Assembly (NCBI GenBank): GCA_039545275.1
Contig: BCHS01000002.1
Span: 806,001-870,000, forward strand
DNA from: Pseudomicrostroma phylloplanum
Taxonomy: Eukaryota; Basidiomycota; Exobasidiomycetes; Microstromatales
Length of the DNA: 64,000 nucleotides
Direction: 5' to 3'
The position numbers and the translations under genes were made by a program. Below, piece after piece: positions 12,000 through 26,287 of this stretch (positions are counted from its first letter, which is position 1; each line of letters starts with the position of its first letter). The notes beneath the pieces are model-generated. The model was not told the origin of the DNA and ran no database searches. It saw nothing but the letters and a program-made list of their open reading frames with translations.

Positions 12000-12578
12000 A
12001 CAGGACCATGGAGCATCGGTTGGTCGCTATCTGCCGCGCTCTCTCGCAATCCGTTGGCCAACGCGAGCAACCTGTCACCGTCTTGACAGGTCCCGAGTGC
12101 AAGCGTAGCCGCTGTTCAATCACCCCTGCTCATTGACCTTGACGGCAATAGGACGATATGAGGTATGTAAATTGCTATAAGCTACGCAACGATATGACAG
12201 AGGGAGCACAAGAGTACTGCATCTGTCGAGCTTCTATGCCAAGGTAGGATGAGTGTGCAAATTTGCAAAGAAGCAGACAGTAGCAGGACAAGCAAAAGGG
12301 CGGAGCGGGCGATGGGAAAGGACAAGCAGCTCCGGCATAGGTAGCCAAAGGGACTCTTGGTTTGCAATGGTATGAGAAGAATGAAGTGGAGCGATTCGAA
12401 GGAAGTATGAAGACGAGAATGTGTGGGGCGAATATGAACAATAGAGTCGACAGAAAGTATGCTGGGTCGTGCAAAGAAGGTGCATGCTGGGCCGATGCTC
12501 GAGCTTGTGATGCAAGAGGGAAGCGCTATAATAGATCTCTTCGCCTGGACGCCGCCTTGTTGGCCACCTGGTGTGCAT
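12000..12578. other. Intergenic between convergent NIT1 and kinase genes
   Basis: These 579 bp hold both 3' ends. The sequence is less GC-rich than the flanking genes, and I see no gene in it. Small open frames here lack any family feature. Confidence 0.45.
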
Positions 12579-15500
12579 CTACCCCTGCAGTCGCGCCTTG
12601 ATATCGGTAATCCTGCTCTGCAGTCCATCAAAGCTATTCTGCAATCCACCAAAGCGACGGTCCATCTTTGTCAGAGGACTACTAGCGCTACGCAAGCTAG
12701 TGTTGTTACTGATACTACCACTGATGGAAGGAGTGTCGACTGCTCCCGCGGTGGGTCCTTCTTTGAGAGTGGGAGAGGTCATGATGGACAGGCGCGACTT
12801 GGCCCTCCTGACCTGCTTTGTAGGCTGTTGAAGACTCTTGTGCATGTCCGCACGAGCACCGCCATCCTCCTCGGTGATGGACAGCAACGACAGTGAGTTC
12901 CGACTGGAAGAGCTGGCAGGCATCAGAGGCGAGGTGGAAGACCTACGCTCTTTACCGGGCAGAGGACCACTCGTGGAACGCCTTTGCGCTGGCTTGTCAG
13001 CAGTCTCTGCCTTCGATGCTGCTGCTGCTGCTGCGCCATTGTTGTGAGCGTAGCTTTCGCCAAGCGTAGCGCTTGAAGCTCGCCTCAAGGGTTTTCGCAG
13101 GCCTCTGACAGCAGTGGGAATGGGCGAAGGAACTACAGCTCCACCACCAAAAGCGTCGTCCTCAATGACTGGCGTGCCTGGGGTACCCGGCATGCTGGAA
13201 GGCAGGAAGGGCGAGGGCAGTCCGCCAGTAGGTGTAGCCGGGCGGACAATACCTTTGCGGTACTCGCTGAGGGTCTCTCGGCTGTCCTTCTTGCGGAGCA
13301 TCCTCGGAGCTCCAGTCATGCTCGAAGAGCTGCCGCGCCTCTGCTGTGACTCTTGGATCAGGTTCAGCCCACCGCTAGGCAGGTCCGGCTGGCTACCACT
13401 GGCGATGCGCAGCTTGGGGAGCTGGCCGTGAGACTTAGAGCGCAGCCTGTTCGCCTCGAAAGAGAGGGGTTGCAGGCTCAGACGACTGCTGGTATGACCA
13501 GAAAAGACGGTGGGCTTTGCAGCGAGCTCGTCGCTGGAAGAAGACGGTGCATCCGCATCCCAAAAGGTGTGGATGTTCCTCGTTGACCCAGTGACTTTCC
13601 GGGTGGGCGACCCGCCCTTGGCAGCGATGATGTGGACATCGCTATGCATTGACTCCGTGCCGACGCTCTCACTCTCCGTCGATGCGCCTCCGTCTGTCAG
13701 CCCCGGAGTGCTATCCGCTTCATGTCTCTGCTCACCACCAGAGCTAGACCCAAGCGAGAGGCGTTCGAGCCCGTCAATCTGAACCTGAGGCACGGGTGCC
13801 CTCGCCGGACGTGTCGGAGTGGTACGCTCTTGCGCCTCCAGTCTGAGTTGTCGCTTGCTTCTTCGATTGCGAAGAGACCGGCCTCCTACGGCGAGAGAAG
13901 GCGGCCTAAGCTGCTCATTGTCCGCAGGCGCGCCTGAGGCAGTGGATGAAGACGAAGACGACGAAGATGAAGAGGAGAACCTTCGCTCTCTCCAGATGGG
14001 TGCAATGGGAGGCTTTGCTTGACCAGTCGAGGCTTCGTGGGAAGACGCAACAGCATGCTGACCTGACGTGGAATCTACTTTGGCATGTTGAGGCGATGAC
14101 GATGGAGCGTTGTAAGCGACGTAAGGAGCCGAAACGAGCGGAGGCGACGGCTTCGCTGGATGCTGTTTGGTCGACGAGAGTCTCCGGTCATCTTCGGCCG
14201 GCATCAAAGGTTCTGCAATGTCGTCAGCAGGGGATGTTGAGGGAGTGGTATCCTTTCCAGAGGCCTTAGCTACACCGCCCTCGCGCCTACTTGCTATTGT
14301 CTCTCTTCTCTGCAGGGTTTGACCGCTCTTTTCCAGTACACTGTTCTTTTCCTGCAATAGACGAGCTTTGCCTTCGCGTATCTGTGAATCGGTGTCTGTA
14401 TGGCTCTGGCGCAGAGGCGGCCTGACAGGGCGCTGAACAGCTACCGGGGGTGCACCGCCAGTCTTGCGGAAGAGCCTGTTCTCAAGTGCTGACAAGCGGT
14501 CGAGGACGACCTTGTCCTCTGATGCGATCCTGACTTTCCGAGCGCTCTGCGCCACTGCTTGGACCAGCTGCTCCATCGCTTCGTTCTCACTGACATCTCG
14601 CTTAGCGTTTGAGCCACCGGAGCAACGAGATTCGGAGCCCATCGAGCCTGCGGCTGACGAGGAATGTGGGCTTTGCGACACGGCTCGAAGGGAGGGAATA
14701 GCTGCCATGGCGAACGGTCCACCTCGACGGCGGTCCAAGGTACCTGGTGTTGCTCTCGCAGCAACAGGGAAGGGGTATGGCGAGGCTGGCACCATCGAGG
14801 GCTGTTGACTTGCAAATGCTGAGGCAATGTTCGGCATGCTCGTCTTTCGCGAGGGTGTGACAAATCTCCCCTCTCCAGGTGTAGCCATGCGGGAGGACAT
14901 CTCAAGAGCCCGACGCTGAAGGGACTTCTTTCGAGTAAAAGTGTAAGGGGTAGCCGCGCTGATGGCGGGCGGAGGTGTAGGCTGAGTTGCGAAGTGAACG
15001 GCGGGTGAACTGTAGACCCTCTGGCCTCCACCGGCGTGGTAAGGCGTAGACGTCATCGGAGCATCGTCCTCGCTACCACGCCGGGCCCACATGTCGGGCG
15101 AAGCAGCTGCCGAGCTGCAAGCAGGTGATGCCTCTAGGATAGTGGAGAATGAGCGCATACGACTGATGACGGGTGTGGCCATAGGTAGCGACAGGGATGT
15201 CGGCGTGGGCTTAGGCCCGGGACCGAAGGCCTCAGCAGCTGGAAGCTTCGTGAAACCGATCCAATTGACGTCGATGTCCTTCCGGCTTTCCTCGGCGGCC
15301 GGCTTCGAGAATGCGACCGGCGAAGATGGATCTGAAACGGCCCTGGCATGCGGTGCCCAGTGAGCTTGCGTAGCTTCTCCTGAGTAGACGTTCTGTATTG
15401 TCACGCTCTTCTGAGCTTGCTCTGCGACGTTCCGCTCGTACTCGAGCAAATCCTCGTCTCTTGAGTCAACAAAGGCCGGGAAGTCCTCCAACTCCCCCTC

Positions 15501-17036
15501 GTAGATTTGCGAAAGAGCAATAGACTCAGGGGTCATTGAGACGTCCTCGTCCGGTGCGAATGACATTAGTTGGCGAGGACTGTGGAGGACTGATGGAGAC
15601 AGCGGCGCGCCATCCATCGACTGCGCATGTGGGCTGGGCTGGAGGTTGGGGACAAACGGCGCAGGTGCGCTCATATAAGAGGCCCATTCGACGTCTGCGA
15701 AGAACGCATGGTCTTTGATGGCGCGTGTGCCGTTAAGAGAAGCACCTAAGCGAATGTCCCGTCGACAGAGCAGTCCTCTGATGAGAGCTTCGAGTGACGT
15801 ACTGGTGGGGACATTCTCGTCTAGCTGCAAGAAGGACTCGTGATTGCGGATACGGTAGTGCGCCTCTCTGATCGAGTCCGCCCAGAATGGAACTACTTTG
15901 TAGACCATCTCATACACAACCACACCGACCGACCACCAATCGACCTCTGGTCCGTAGGACCCTTCAGAGTCGGGAGCGGGTTCCGGTGCTCTGCTACGAG
16001 AGTAGGACGCAAAGGAGGTGCTGGAGTCTGCATACGTGTTGCCCAACCATTGGTCATCTTTGGCAAGCGCATTTAGCCGTTCTTCCTCACCGAGCAGGAT
16101 ATCTGGAGCAATGTAATCCGGGGTCCCGGCCAGACAGGCGTAAAAATGGTGGACCCGACGGCGCTGCCCAGGGAAAGTGGAGAAGGGTGCAGCGGTTGCA
16201 AAGTCGCAAAGCTTGAGATGGCCTGTTCGATCCAGAAGAAAGTTGGCTGGTTTGACGTCTCGGTGCGCAAAGCCTTGCTCATGACACCACCCTACTGCTC
16301 CGACGATGTCTGTAGAGTAAGCTTTGACGAAGCTCTCGTCCAGAAGCCCTCCGTTCCGAGCCAGTCCCATGCCCGCCCCTCCTGCTTCACCTGCAGAGTG
16401 AAGAAGCTGATCCAAGTCACCTGCGGGGAAATACTCCATGACAATGTGTAGCGAGTTCTGACTTTGGAAAGCAGCGACGAGGTCAGGGACAGGCCTGATC
16501 TTGGAAGGCGTCTTCGAACCTAGTGAGAGCAGGTGAGCTTCGAACGCCGGACTGCAACGGTTTGACTCTCTCCGAGCGAGGCCTTTCACTACTGTCTTGA
16601 TGACATAGAGCTGGCGATTGAAGCGAGAGCGCACGATTTCGACATAAGCGGCGGACGATCTTTGTAGAGAAGTGACGGAAGGAAAGTCATTCGGCGCTGG
16701 CACTGCCGTAGTGAGGCTCTTCAGCCGCTCGTGGGCTACTGGAGAGCAGAAACGCTTGCGACTCTCTGGGGTCTGAGACCACCACGATGCTAAAGCAATG
16801 TCTAGGGCCAGGCTCTGTTCTGCCGCGGTCATGATGTCTTGCTCATCGTCTCGAGCTCTTTGCTTGCCCTTGATGAGTTGGCGAGCTCTTGTACAGGCTG
16901 ATACCACGCTTGGCTCTCTGGCCACTGTGACGACCAGGGACTGTACTTGATCATCACCCAGGCATTCCAAGATCGTCTCATGGCGAGCTGGCCAAGACGA
17001 CTTGCTGCTTGAAGCTACTGAGGACATGTCTTGCAT
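12579..17036 (-). CDS. Large DMPK/ROCK-like AGC protein kinase with degenerate motifs
   Basis: A single uninterrupted exon encodes 1485 aa. The kinase domain spans about residues 105-465 and is followed by ~1000 residues rich in Ser, Pro and Arg with a poly-Ser tract and a short terminal coiled-coil-like segment (MDRRFGGLQNSFDGLQSRI). Visible motifs are VIK (K147), a possible alpha-C glutamate E166, IVMEYFPAGDLDQLL, HRDVKPANFLLD (~258-269), AGTPDYIAPD, YGPEVDWWSVGVVVYEM and an AGC-type C-tail (HAFFADVEW, APFVPNL). The WWSVGV and FFADVEW features and sequence around them fit the DMPK/GEK branch. Three oddities stand out. The glycine-rich loop position reads QRSSAAYVEI with no glycine. DFG is DFA (278-280). 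APE is APD (310-312). An insertion of ~45 residues lies between APD and the DWW motif. HRD and both lysine and DFx aspartate remain, so activity is possible. The start at 17036 could instead be the next Met at 17027. It is divergent from GDB1. Confidence 0.8.
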   Translation of the reverse strand: MQDMSSVASSSKSSWPARHETILECLGDDQVQSLVVTVAREPSVVSACTRARQLIKGKQRARDDEQDIMTAAEQSLALDIALASWWSQTPESRKRFCSPVAHERLKSLTTAVPAPNDFPSVTSLQRSSAAYVEIVRSRFNRQLYVIKTVVKGLARRESNRCSPAFEAHLLSLGSKTPSKIRPVPDLVAAFQSQNSLHIVMEYFPAGDLDQLLHSAGEAGGAGMGLARNGGLLDESFVKAYSTDIVGAVGWCHEQGFAHRDVKPANFLLDRTGHLKLCDFATAAPFSTFPGQRRRVHHFYACLAGTPDYIAPDILLGEEERLNALAKDDQWLGNTYADSSTSFASYSRSRAPEPAPDSEGSYGPEVDWWSVGVVVYEMVYKVVPFWADSIREAHYRIRNHESFLQLDENVPTSTSLEALIRGLLCRRDIRLGASLNGTRAIKDHAFFADVEWASYMSAPAPFVPNLQPSPHAQSMDGAPLSPSVLHSPRQLMSFAPDEDVSMTPESIALSQIYEGELEDFPAFVDSRDEDLLEYERNVAEQAQKSVTIQNVYSGEATQAHWAPHARAVSDPSSPVAFSKPAAEESRKDIDVNWIGFTKLPAAEAFGPGPKPTPTSLSLPMATPVISRMRSFSTILEASPACSSAAASPDMWARRGSEDDAPMTSTPYHAGGGQRVYSSPAVHFATQPTPPPAISAATPYTFTRKKSLQRRALEMSSRMATPGEGRFVTPSRKTSMPNIASAFASQQPSMVPASPYPFPVAARATPGTLDRRRGGPFAMAAIPSLRAVSQSPHSSSAAGSMGSESRCSGGSNAKRDVSENEAMEQLVQAVAQSARKVRIASEDKVVLDRLSALENRLFRKTGGAPPVAVQRPVRPPLRQSHTDTDSQIREGKARLLQEKNSVLEKSGQTLQRRETIASRREGGVAKASGKDTTPSTSPADDIAEPLMPAEDDRRLSSTKQHPAKPSPPLVSAPYVAYNAPSSSPQHAKVDSTSGQHAVASSHEASTGQAKPPIAPIWRERRFSSSSSSSSSSSTASGAPADNEQLRPPSLAVGGRSLRNRRSKRQLRLEAQERTTPTRPARAPVPQVQIDGLERLSLGSSSGGEQRHEADSTPGLTDGGASTESESVGTESMHSDVHIIAAKGGSPTRKVTGSTRNIHTFWDADAPSSSSDELAAKPTVFSGHTSSRLSLQPLSFEANRLRSKSHGQLPKLRIASGSQPDLPSGGLNLIQESQQRRGSSSSMTGAPRMLRKKDSRETLSEYRKGIVRPATPTGGLPSPFLPSSMPGTPGTPVIEDDAFGGGAVVPSPIPTAVRGLRKPLRRASSATLGESYAHNNGAAAAAASKAETADKPAQRRSTSGPLPGKERRSSTSPLMPASSSSRNSLSLLSITEEDGGARADMHKSLQQPTKQVRRAKSRLSIMTSPTLKEGPTAGAVDTPSISGSISNNTSLRSASSPLTKMDRRFGGLQNSFDGLQSRITDIKARLQG

Positions 17037-17945
17037 ATGTCAAGGAGGGGCAAAGAGGGGAAAAGAAGTACTTCGGAGGGCAGGAAGACCCTCCCTTTTC
17101 GAAGTTGCGCCTCTTCTACTGAACGTGATTTGGACGATGATGGCGAAGATGCAGATGGTAATGGGTAGATCAAGTCGGCGCGATGCCGGTGCTGCCGATT
17201 GTTTGTTCTACGGTATGTGTTATTTGAGCCAGAAGGAGTGTGTTGGGAATAAGATTGATGTTTGATTCGTGATGGTGATAAGGATTCCGAGGTATGTAGG
17301 TCGCCTGATGATGAAGGATGATGCTTGTCGTCGCCGCCAACAGGTACGGCGGGGGCCCGGGAGTGTTGGAGTGTTGATCAACCTGCAGCCTTAATTTCGG
17401 GGCGTGAGTCGATTGGCGCGTGCCTCTTCCCCGCACCGCACCGCAAGAAGAGGCGAAGCCACAGCGTCTGGAATCTCTCACATTGCGGCACCTCCATTGC
17501 CATCTTCCAGCATAGCAGAATGCTGAATGCATGAAGCTCACTCCAGGTTGCCGTGCAGGGTAGGAGGCTGTGCGCCTCTTGGCCCGAAACTTGTAGTGGG
17601 TTGGATTCCAATGGTATCCGTGCTGGGGGTGCGCGAGGCCGTCCCTCTACTTCCGATCCGATGATCACCATGTGCCCTTGCTTGCTTCCGTGTCCCCCTT
17701 GCAGCCACGCGGAGAGTGCCTGCCGTGCGATGACGCTGGCCCGATCGCGTGGCTCGAAGCGTGGCGCATCCGCACTTGGGTCTCCCCACTCTTCCGCAAC
17801 GACGCATCCTTCGCATTCAGGGTCTCCTCGGCTTCTTACAAGGCCCGCGAGCTAATCTTCTCTTCGCACTCTTCCATACCGAATTTCTGCCTCTCGGATC
17901 CTCTCGACTTCGGTCTCGCATCGCCTCGTCAAGGTCCACACAGCC
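17037..17945. other. Divergent promoter region, kinase / GDB1
   Basis: This 909-bp region separates two start codons on opposite strands and must contain both promoters. No open frame here has recognisable protein features. The ~120 bp before 17946 are pyrimidine-rich on the plus strand (TCTTCTCTTCG, TCTCGGATCCTC), which fits a GDB1 leader. I could not identify a specific operator. Confidence 0.5.
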
Positions 17946-20900
17946 ATGTCCCAAGCAAGGCCGATTCAGGTCTACCAGCTCAGCTTGGAGGATGATGGCA
18001 GTCCTTCGAAGGAGAAGAGCGTGAGTAGAAGCGGAAAGGAGAAGAGGCGTCACCCTTGGCACGCCTTCGTGCCATTGCTGCACTGGTACTGATACTTTTG
18101 CGCTCTCCCGCGCTCCTTTGATCCAGTACATCCGGCTCCCTGCTCCCGTAGAGCCTTATCTGCTGCGATTTGGCATCGAGGCAGGCAGCGTAGCATCGAA
18201 GCAAGGCAGTCTGTGGACGAATTTCCCTCCCCAAGGCCAAGCCTTCGAGAGGTCCAAATTCACCGAATACAAGTGAGTATGCAGAGTCGCATCCCCACAG
18301 TGCCCTAGTATCTCCTCTATCAAGCATCTGCTGACCCTGCTTGTGTTCCTGGCTCAGACTTCCTGGCGATGTCAGCAAAGCGACCCACGTCGATCTTTAC
18401 ATCTCGCAACCAGGAGCCTTCGAATTCTACGTAGAGCATGCCGCACCGGATGATGACATCCCTTACCCTACCGCGGAACGGCCTGTGACAAAGCCAGATC
18501 CGACCAAGTGCAAGAGGGTTCAGTCCAGCCCTGGATCCTTCAATGTGGATCCGATCATCACGATCCCAGAGAGGACTTCCATCCTCGACCCAAAGTCGCT
18601 ACAGCCGGCCACGGGCGGCGGCAAGGTTGGTAGCAAGGACGTCGTCATCAGTCAGACTGCCCTCGTCACTCTGTCCTTCTTTGCCAAATGGGCTGGCCCG
18701 CTCTCGGAATGGGCTCCTCACCTCAAGGTCGCATCGGAAGCAGGGTACAACATGATCCACTACACTCCGCTGCAAGTGAGAGGTAGCTCCAATTCGCCCT
18801 ACTCCATTGCAGACCAGCTCGACTTTGCCCACGACATGTTTGATGCCAAAGCTGGCAAAAGCTCCTCGCGCGACGAGAGAGCTGCCACGCTCAAGTCGTG
18901 GCTGACGAAGATCAGGAAGGAATACGGCATGCTGAGCTTGATGGATGTGGTTCTCAACCACACAGCCAACTCGAGCGAGTGGCTGAACGAGCACCCTGAA
19001 GCTGGGTACACTCCGGAGAACTCGCCCCACCTGACACCTGCTGAGGAATTGGACCGAGCCTTGTATGAATTCTCGAGCAACCTCGGTTCGTTGGGCTTGC
19101 CAACCGACCCAAAGACCGCAGCTGACGTCGACCGGATTATTGCAGGCGTGAAAACCCACGTTCTCGACCCTCTGAAGCTCTGGCAATACTATGCCATTGA
19201 CGTCAAGGCAACGAAGGATGCCGTCAGCGCCGCCTGGTCATCTTCTACCGCCAACGGCGAGACGCCTGTGAAGACCACGGAGGAGCTGGCCACTGCCCTA
19301 AAGACCCAAGCTCTCCGAGGAGAATTGGCCTTAAGCGACCGCTTCATCACTCACCTTGACACAGAGGCCACTGTCGCTATTCTCAAGTCGTCCTTTAGCG
19401 ACGAGAGCTCTGCGATCGAAGCTGTCGGCAAGGCTGTTGACGCCTTGAACGTGCCACTATATCAGACTTACGACGACGACATCAAGGCAATCATCTCCAA
19501 TCTGAAAGGACGTCTCGCTTACATGCGTGTGGAGGAGGGAGGACCTAAGCTGGGACCTATTACACCCGAGTCTCCCTTTTGCGAGACCTACTTCACGCGC
19601 CTGGACCCCAACCACCCAAGCGTCAAGAAAGCTGGCCACTCCGCCAAGTCGCTCGCTCTCGCCAACAATGGTTGGATCTGGGCTGCGGACCCATTGATGG
19701 ACTTTGCCTCCTCGAAGAGTCGCGTCTACCTTCGACGAGAGGTCATCGCCTGGGCTGACTGTGTCAAGCTGCGATACGGCTCAGGTCCTGAGGATTCGCC
19801 TTACCTATGGAAGCACATGGAGCAGTACGTCTCTGCATCTGCTGAGATGTGTGATGCTTTCCGAATCGACAATTGCCACTCGACGCCTGTCCACGTTGGA
19901 GAGTACTTCCTCGATATCGCGCGAAGGGTCAAGCCCAACCTCTACGTCTGTGCTGAGCTCTTCACAGGCTCTGAGGAGATGGACGTCTACTTTGTCAGCC
20001 GTCTAGGTCTCAACGCTCTCATCAGAGAGATGGAGAACGGCCACGATCCCAAGGAGGAGAGTCGGCTCCTGTACAGGTTCGGGGTTAACAAGCCCATCGG
20101 TAGCATGGACAAAGATTGCTTGTCCACTGGTGGTGTCGCTCAGGTACCGGGGCAGGATGGCGAGGTTCCCGCTGTCATCACTCCTTTGTCCGGTTCTTCC
20201 CCAGATGCTCTCTTCATGGACGTCACGCACGACAACGAGACACCCACGAAGAAGCGTACGACCGAGGACATCATCACGATGGGCTCCCTCGTCGCCTTCT
20301 CTTGGTCGGCCATTGGTTCGACGAAGGGAGTCGATGAGCTATACCCTGAACTGTTGAACGTCGTAGATGAGACTCGCAAGTACGAAGTGTACAGTGCGCC
20401 TGCTGACCGCGGGATTGGCGAGGTCAAGCGCATCGTCAACTCCTTGCACAGGGAGATGGTGCAAGATGGGTACGAAGAGGGACACGTCCACCAAGAAGGG
20501 GACTACATCATGTTCCACCGCGTGCATCCGAAGACTCACAAGGGCTACTTGTGTATTGCCCACACAGCCTTCCACAAGAACGGGCCAAAGGGCAGAGGTC
20601 AGATCACGCCTATTCATCTTGACAGGACCAAAGTCCAGTACATTGCCGGCAAGACGCTCGAAGTCACCGACAAGACTGCCCCCAAGGACAAGGATACCCT
20701 CAAGGGGCTTGAGAGCAAGCTGATCGATGTCCCTGCACCGTCTGTCAAGGAAGGCAGGGGAGACAATGGCGACTTCTACTCCGAGATCGTCATCCCAGAG
20801 AACTTCCCGCCGGGATCCATCATGCTGTTTGCAAGTGCTATGGAAGGTCTCTCTACAGACCTCGAAGAGCTGTGCAAGTCTGGGGCAAAGGAGGCATTCG

Positions 20901-22813
20901 CAGACCTGGATCTCGTCGACCTAAATGTCATCCTATACCGAGCCGATGGTGAAGAGAAGGACAGCACTCAGGGCAAGGACGGAGTCTATGCCATTCCCAA
21001 CGACGAGACGCACAACTACTGCGGTCTCGAAGGATGGATGCACTCTTTGCGCAAAGTGATGAGGCACAACGACCTTGGTCACCCGCTGTGCGCCCACCTC
21101 CGCAACGGCTGCTGGGCTCTCGACTACGTTCATGGACGCTTGGAGAAGCAGACGGGCCAATTCCCCAGGGTGGCCAAGCCTGCAGCGTGGATGAAGGAAC
21201 GCTTCGACAAGATTGCTGCCACTGTGCCTTCTTTCATGCGGCCAAAGTACTTCGCCTTGACAGTCAGCACTGCCTACGATGCAGCTGTTGAGCAGGCTGT
21301 AGCTCAGATGAGCCCCTTTGTAAAGGAAGGCCATCCCTTCATCCGGTCGTTGGCGCTCTGCTCTGTCCAGATGAACGGTAACGTCAAGTCGGCTAGCTTG
21401 TGGCACGATCGGCCTTCTGCCTCAATGGCAGCTGGTCTTCCCTTCTTCGCCGCCTCGTGGGCACGTCTGTGGGGCCGAGATGTCTTCATCTCCCTGCGCG
21501 GACTATACCTCACTACTGCCATGCACCAGTACGCCCGTGAGCACATCCACTCCTTTGGCTGCACACTCAAGCACGGTCTCATCCCCAATCTACTCAACTC
21601 GACTACCAACCCCCGCTACAATTGTCGAGATGGGCCTTGGTTCTTTGCGCAGAATGTGCAGGACTACACCAAGATGGTGCCCAATGGACTCTCCATCCTG
21701 GACGACAAGATCAAGCGTCGCTTCCCTCTGGACGACGAGTGGGTGGCAGTGGACTCGCCAAAGGCATTTGCCTACGAGTCTACCGTTGCCGAGCTGATCC
21801 AAGAGATCCTGCAGCGCCATGCCTCCGGCATCCACTTCCGAGAGCACGACGCCGGGACAAAGATCGACGAGCACATGAAGGACAAGGGGTTCAACATCGA
21901 TATCGAGACGGACTGGTCCACGGGTATTATCTTTGGTGGTAACGAGTCCAACTGTGGTACTTGGCAAGACAAGAATGGCTCTAGTATCAAGGCTGGGAAC
22001 AGGGGTGTTCCTGGCTCGCCTCGAGATGGAGCTGCCATTGAGATTACCGCCTTGCTGAAGAGCACGCTCACTTGGGTCGCTGATCTGCAAGCCAAGGGCA
22101 AGTGGCCACTCAAGGCGACTGGTGTCGAGGCGACCGTCGACGGTAAGAAGAGGACAGTGACCTACAAGGAGTGGGCCGACCTGATTCAAGAGTCCTTCGA
22201 AACTTGCTACTGGGTCCCTCTGAATGCCTCCGAGGACTCAAAGTACCGTCTAGATTCGAAGCTGGTCAACCGTCGAGGAATCTACAAGGACGTCTTTGGT
22301 TCTGGTAAAGGCCGCGAGTGGTCCGACTACCAGTTCCGCTCCAACTTCCCCATTGCCATGTGTGTCGCTCCCGAGCTCTTCGACCGAGAGCACGCCCAGA
22401 CTGCTCTCCAGGCCGCTCACAGCGTGCTGCGCGGTCCTCTGGGTATGCGCACGCTCGACCCGAGCGACAGCAACTACCGAGGTGACTACGACAACTCCAA
22501 CGACACGACGGACTTCCATCTGGCGCAGGGCTGGAACTACCACAATGGACCCGAGTGGGTCTTTCCCACTGGCTTCTTCCTCAGAGCCAAGGTCCTCTTT
22601 TCTGAAAAGAACGATGAGACCTGGCATCACATCTCTGCGCTCCTTTTGGAGCATCGTAGACATGTCAAGGAGAGTCCATGGGCTGGTCTGCCTGAGCTGA
22701 CAAACTCGAATGGGAGCTACTGCAGGGACTCGTGTGCTACACAGGCTTGGAGCGCTAGCACCATCTTGGACGCCCTCTTTGAGATGTGGGAGGCAAGGGG
22801 CGGTGGCAAGTAG
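17946..22813 (+). CDS. GDB1: Glycogen debranching enzyme (4-alpha-glucanotransferase / amylo-1,6-glucosidase)
   Basis: This bifunctional cytosolic enzyme moves maltotriosyl units and hydrolyses alpha-1,6 branch points during glycogen breakdown. Exons are 17946-18020, 18127-18272 and 18358-22813; the protein is 1558 aa, the usual length for eukaryotic debranchers (~1530-1540). The N-terminus (MSQARPIQVYQLSLEDDG) is restored by joining a 25-codon first exon. GH13-type transferase motifs include DVVLNHTA, FRIDNCHSTP (~575-584, catalytic Asp), AELFTGSEEMD (~606, catalytic Glu) and VTHDNETP (~697). The C-terminal GH133 glucosidase shows WGRDVFISLRG (~1112) and NCGTWQDKNGSS. No frame damage was seen across 4.4 kb. 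It is divergent from the kinase gene and convergent with DED1. Confidence 0.97.
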
Positions 22814-23976
22814 AGGGTGTGCCCCTTTATGGCGTTCGCGAGTGTGCGATCGAGTAGAAGAATGGACGTTTGATTCGCACGGGACAGAAGATGCAGCGTA
22901 GCGGGAGGGGGATAGCAGAAAGCCGCACGAGAGGGATGTGCAACACACAGATACAGAATCAACGTATAGAATGAAGCTCCGTAGCCCGATCAAGCGACTG
23001 AGCAGAGTGATGTGATGATCAAAGAACAGGCATGAGTCAAGGGCGAGACTGATTTCCTCCTCGGTGGACCTGAAGGCAAGCTCTTGCGGTCCCAACATTG
23101 GACCAATCGTCAGCGTAGCGTGCCTTCATCATCTCACGCTGGCCGTTCGTCACACCGACACACAGACACCCAGAACCCGTCGAGTCACGACAGTGAGGCG
23201 AAAGAAGGTTTTCGAATTTGGAGAAGAATTTTCTGTTTGGTGTGTGTACCACGGACGTGGGTTTGCCTATAATACACAGATTTTCTCTTGAAGGAGAGTA
23301 AGAAGTGGGGAGAGGGGTAGAGGATAGTGAAAGTACAAAGAGAAGCGAGGGGTGGGGGTGGAGGTATGGGGATATGGTGCAAGGAACCAATGTGTTGGGA
23401 CGAGGAGAGCAGAGAAAGGGCATCGTGGTATCGAGGTGAGGCAGGCCGAAAACCCTGTTGTCGTTCCCCAAAGGCGAACGACCTGGGAAAGCATACGCGA
23501 GACCTTGTGTTGATGCCTTGACTCTTCTCAACGACCCCGACTGTTGGTGACCGAGTATCTAGTGAGGGGGAGGCTGATGTTCGGTCTTCGAACGGTATGC
23601 AGAGACGCTCTTGGCAATTGCGCCCATCTATAATCCTTGACAAGAACTCCGGTGACGACGAGAAGGCCCTGTTGTTGTTAGTGTGTAGAAGGCCCATTGT
23701 AATTGATGTGAAGAATCTCATTTCTCCTTCATCGTCTAGTAGAGTGCATTGCTGAGGAATCTTGATTGTGTCGGTGACTGCTGCGTTCGTTGGTCGTTGC
23801 GTTTCGTAAAGCGGAATGGTTGTCGTTCTTTGTACTTGAAGTGTCGGAAGATGGAATGATGGAACGTCGGAAGGCGGAAGTGCGAAGCATCCAGGCAAGC
23901 AGAAGCAAACAAGACGGGGGAAAAGCCTTGTCGTCCTTGTTCTACGAGGTCTGTTTAGAGGCGACGAGCGAGTCCT
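22814..23976. other. Intergenic between convergent GDB1 and DED1
   Basis: This 1163-bp region holds both 3' ends. No supported gene is present. It is more AT-rich than the genes and has purine- and pyrimidine-rich tracts near 23280-23420. A 237-codon frame at 23185-23898 on the minus strand is open, but its composition is unlike a protein. Part of it is probably the DED1 3' UTR. Confidence 0.5.

Positions 23977-26287
<2,311 letters not shown>

Noticed and set aside
13028..17100. Open frames on the plus strand inside the kinase gene
   Set aside because: They are antisense shadows of a single 1485-codon frame that carries kinase motifs in order.
23185..23898. 237-codon minus-strand open frame directly downstream of DED1
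   Set aside because: The composition is not protein-like (Pro/Ser/Tyr runs from CT-rich DNA). It probably lies in the DED1 3' UTR.
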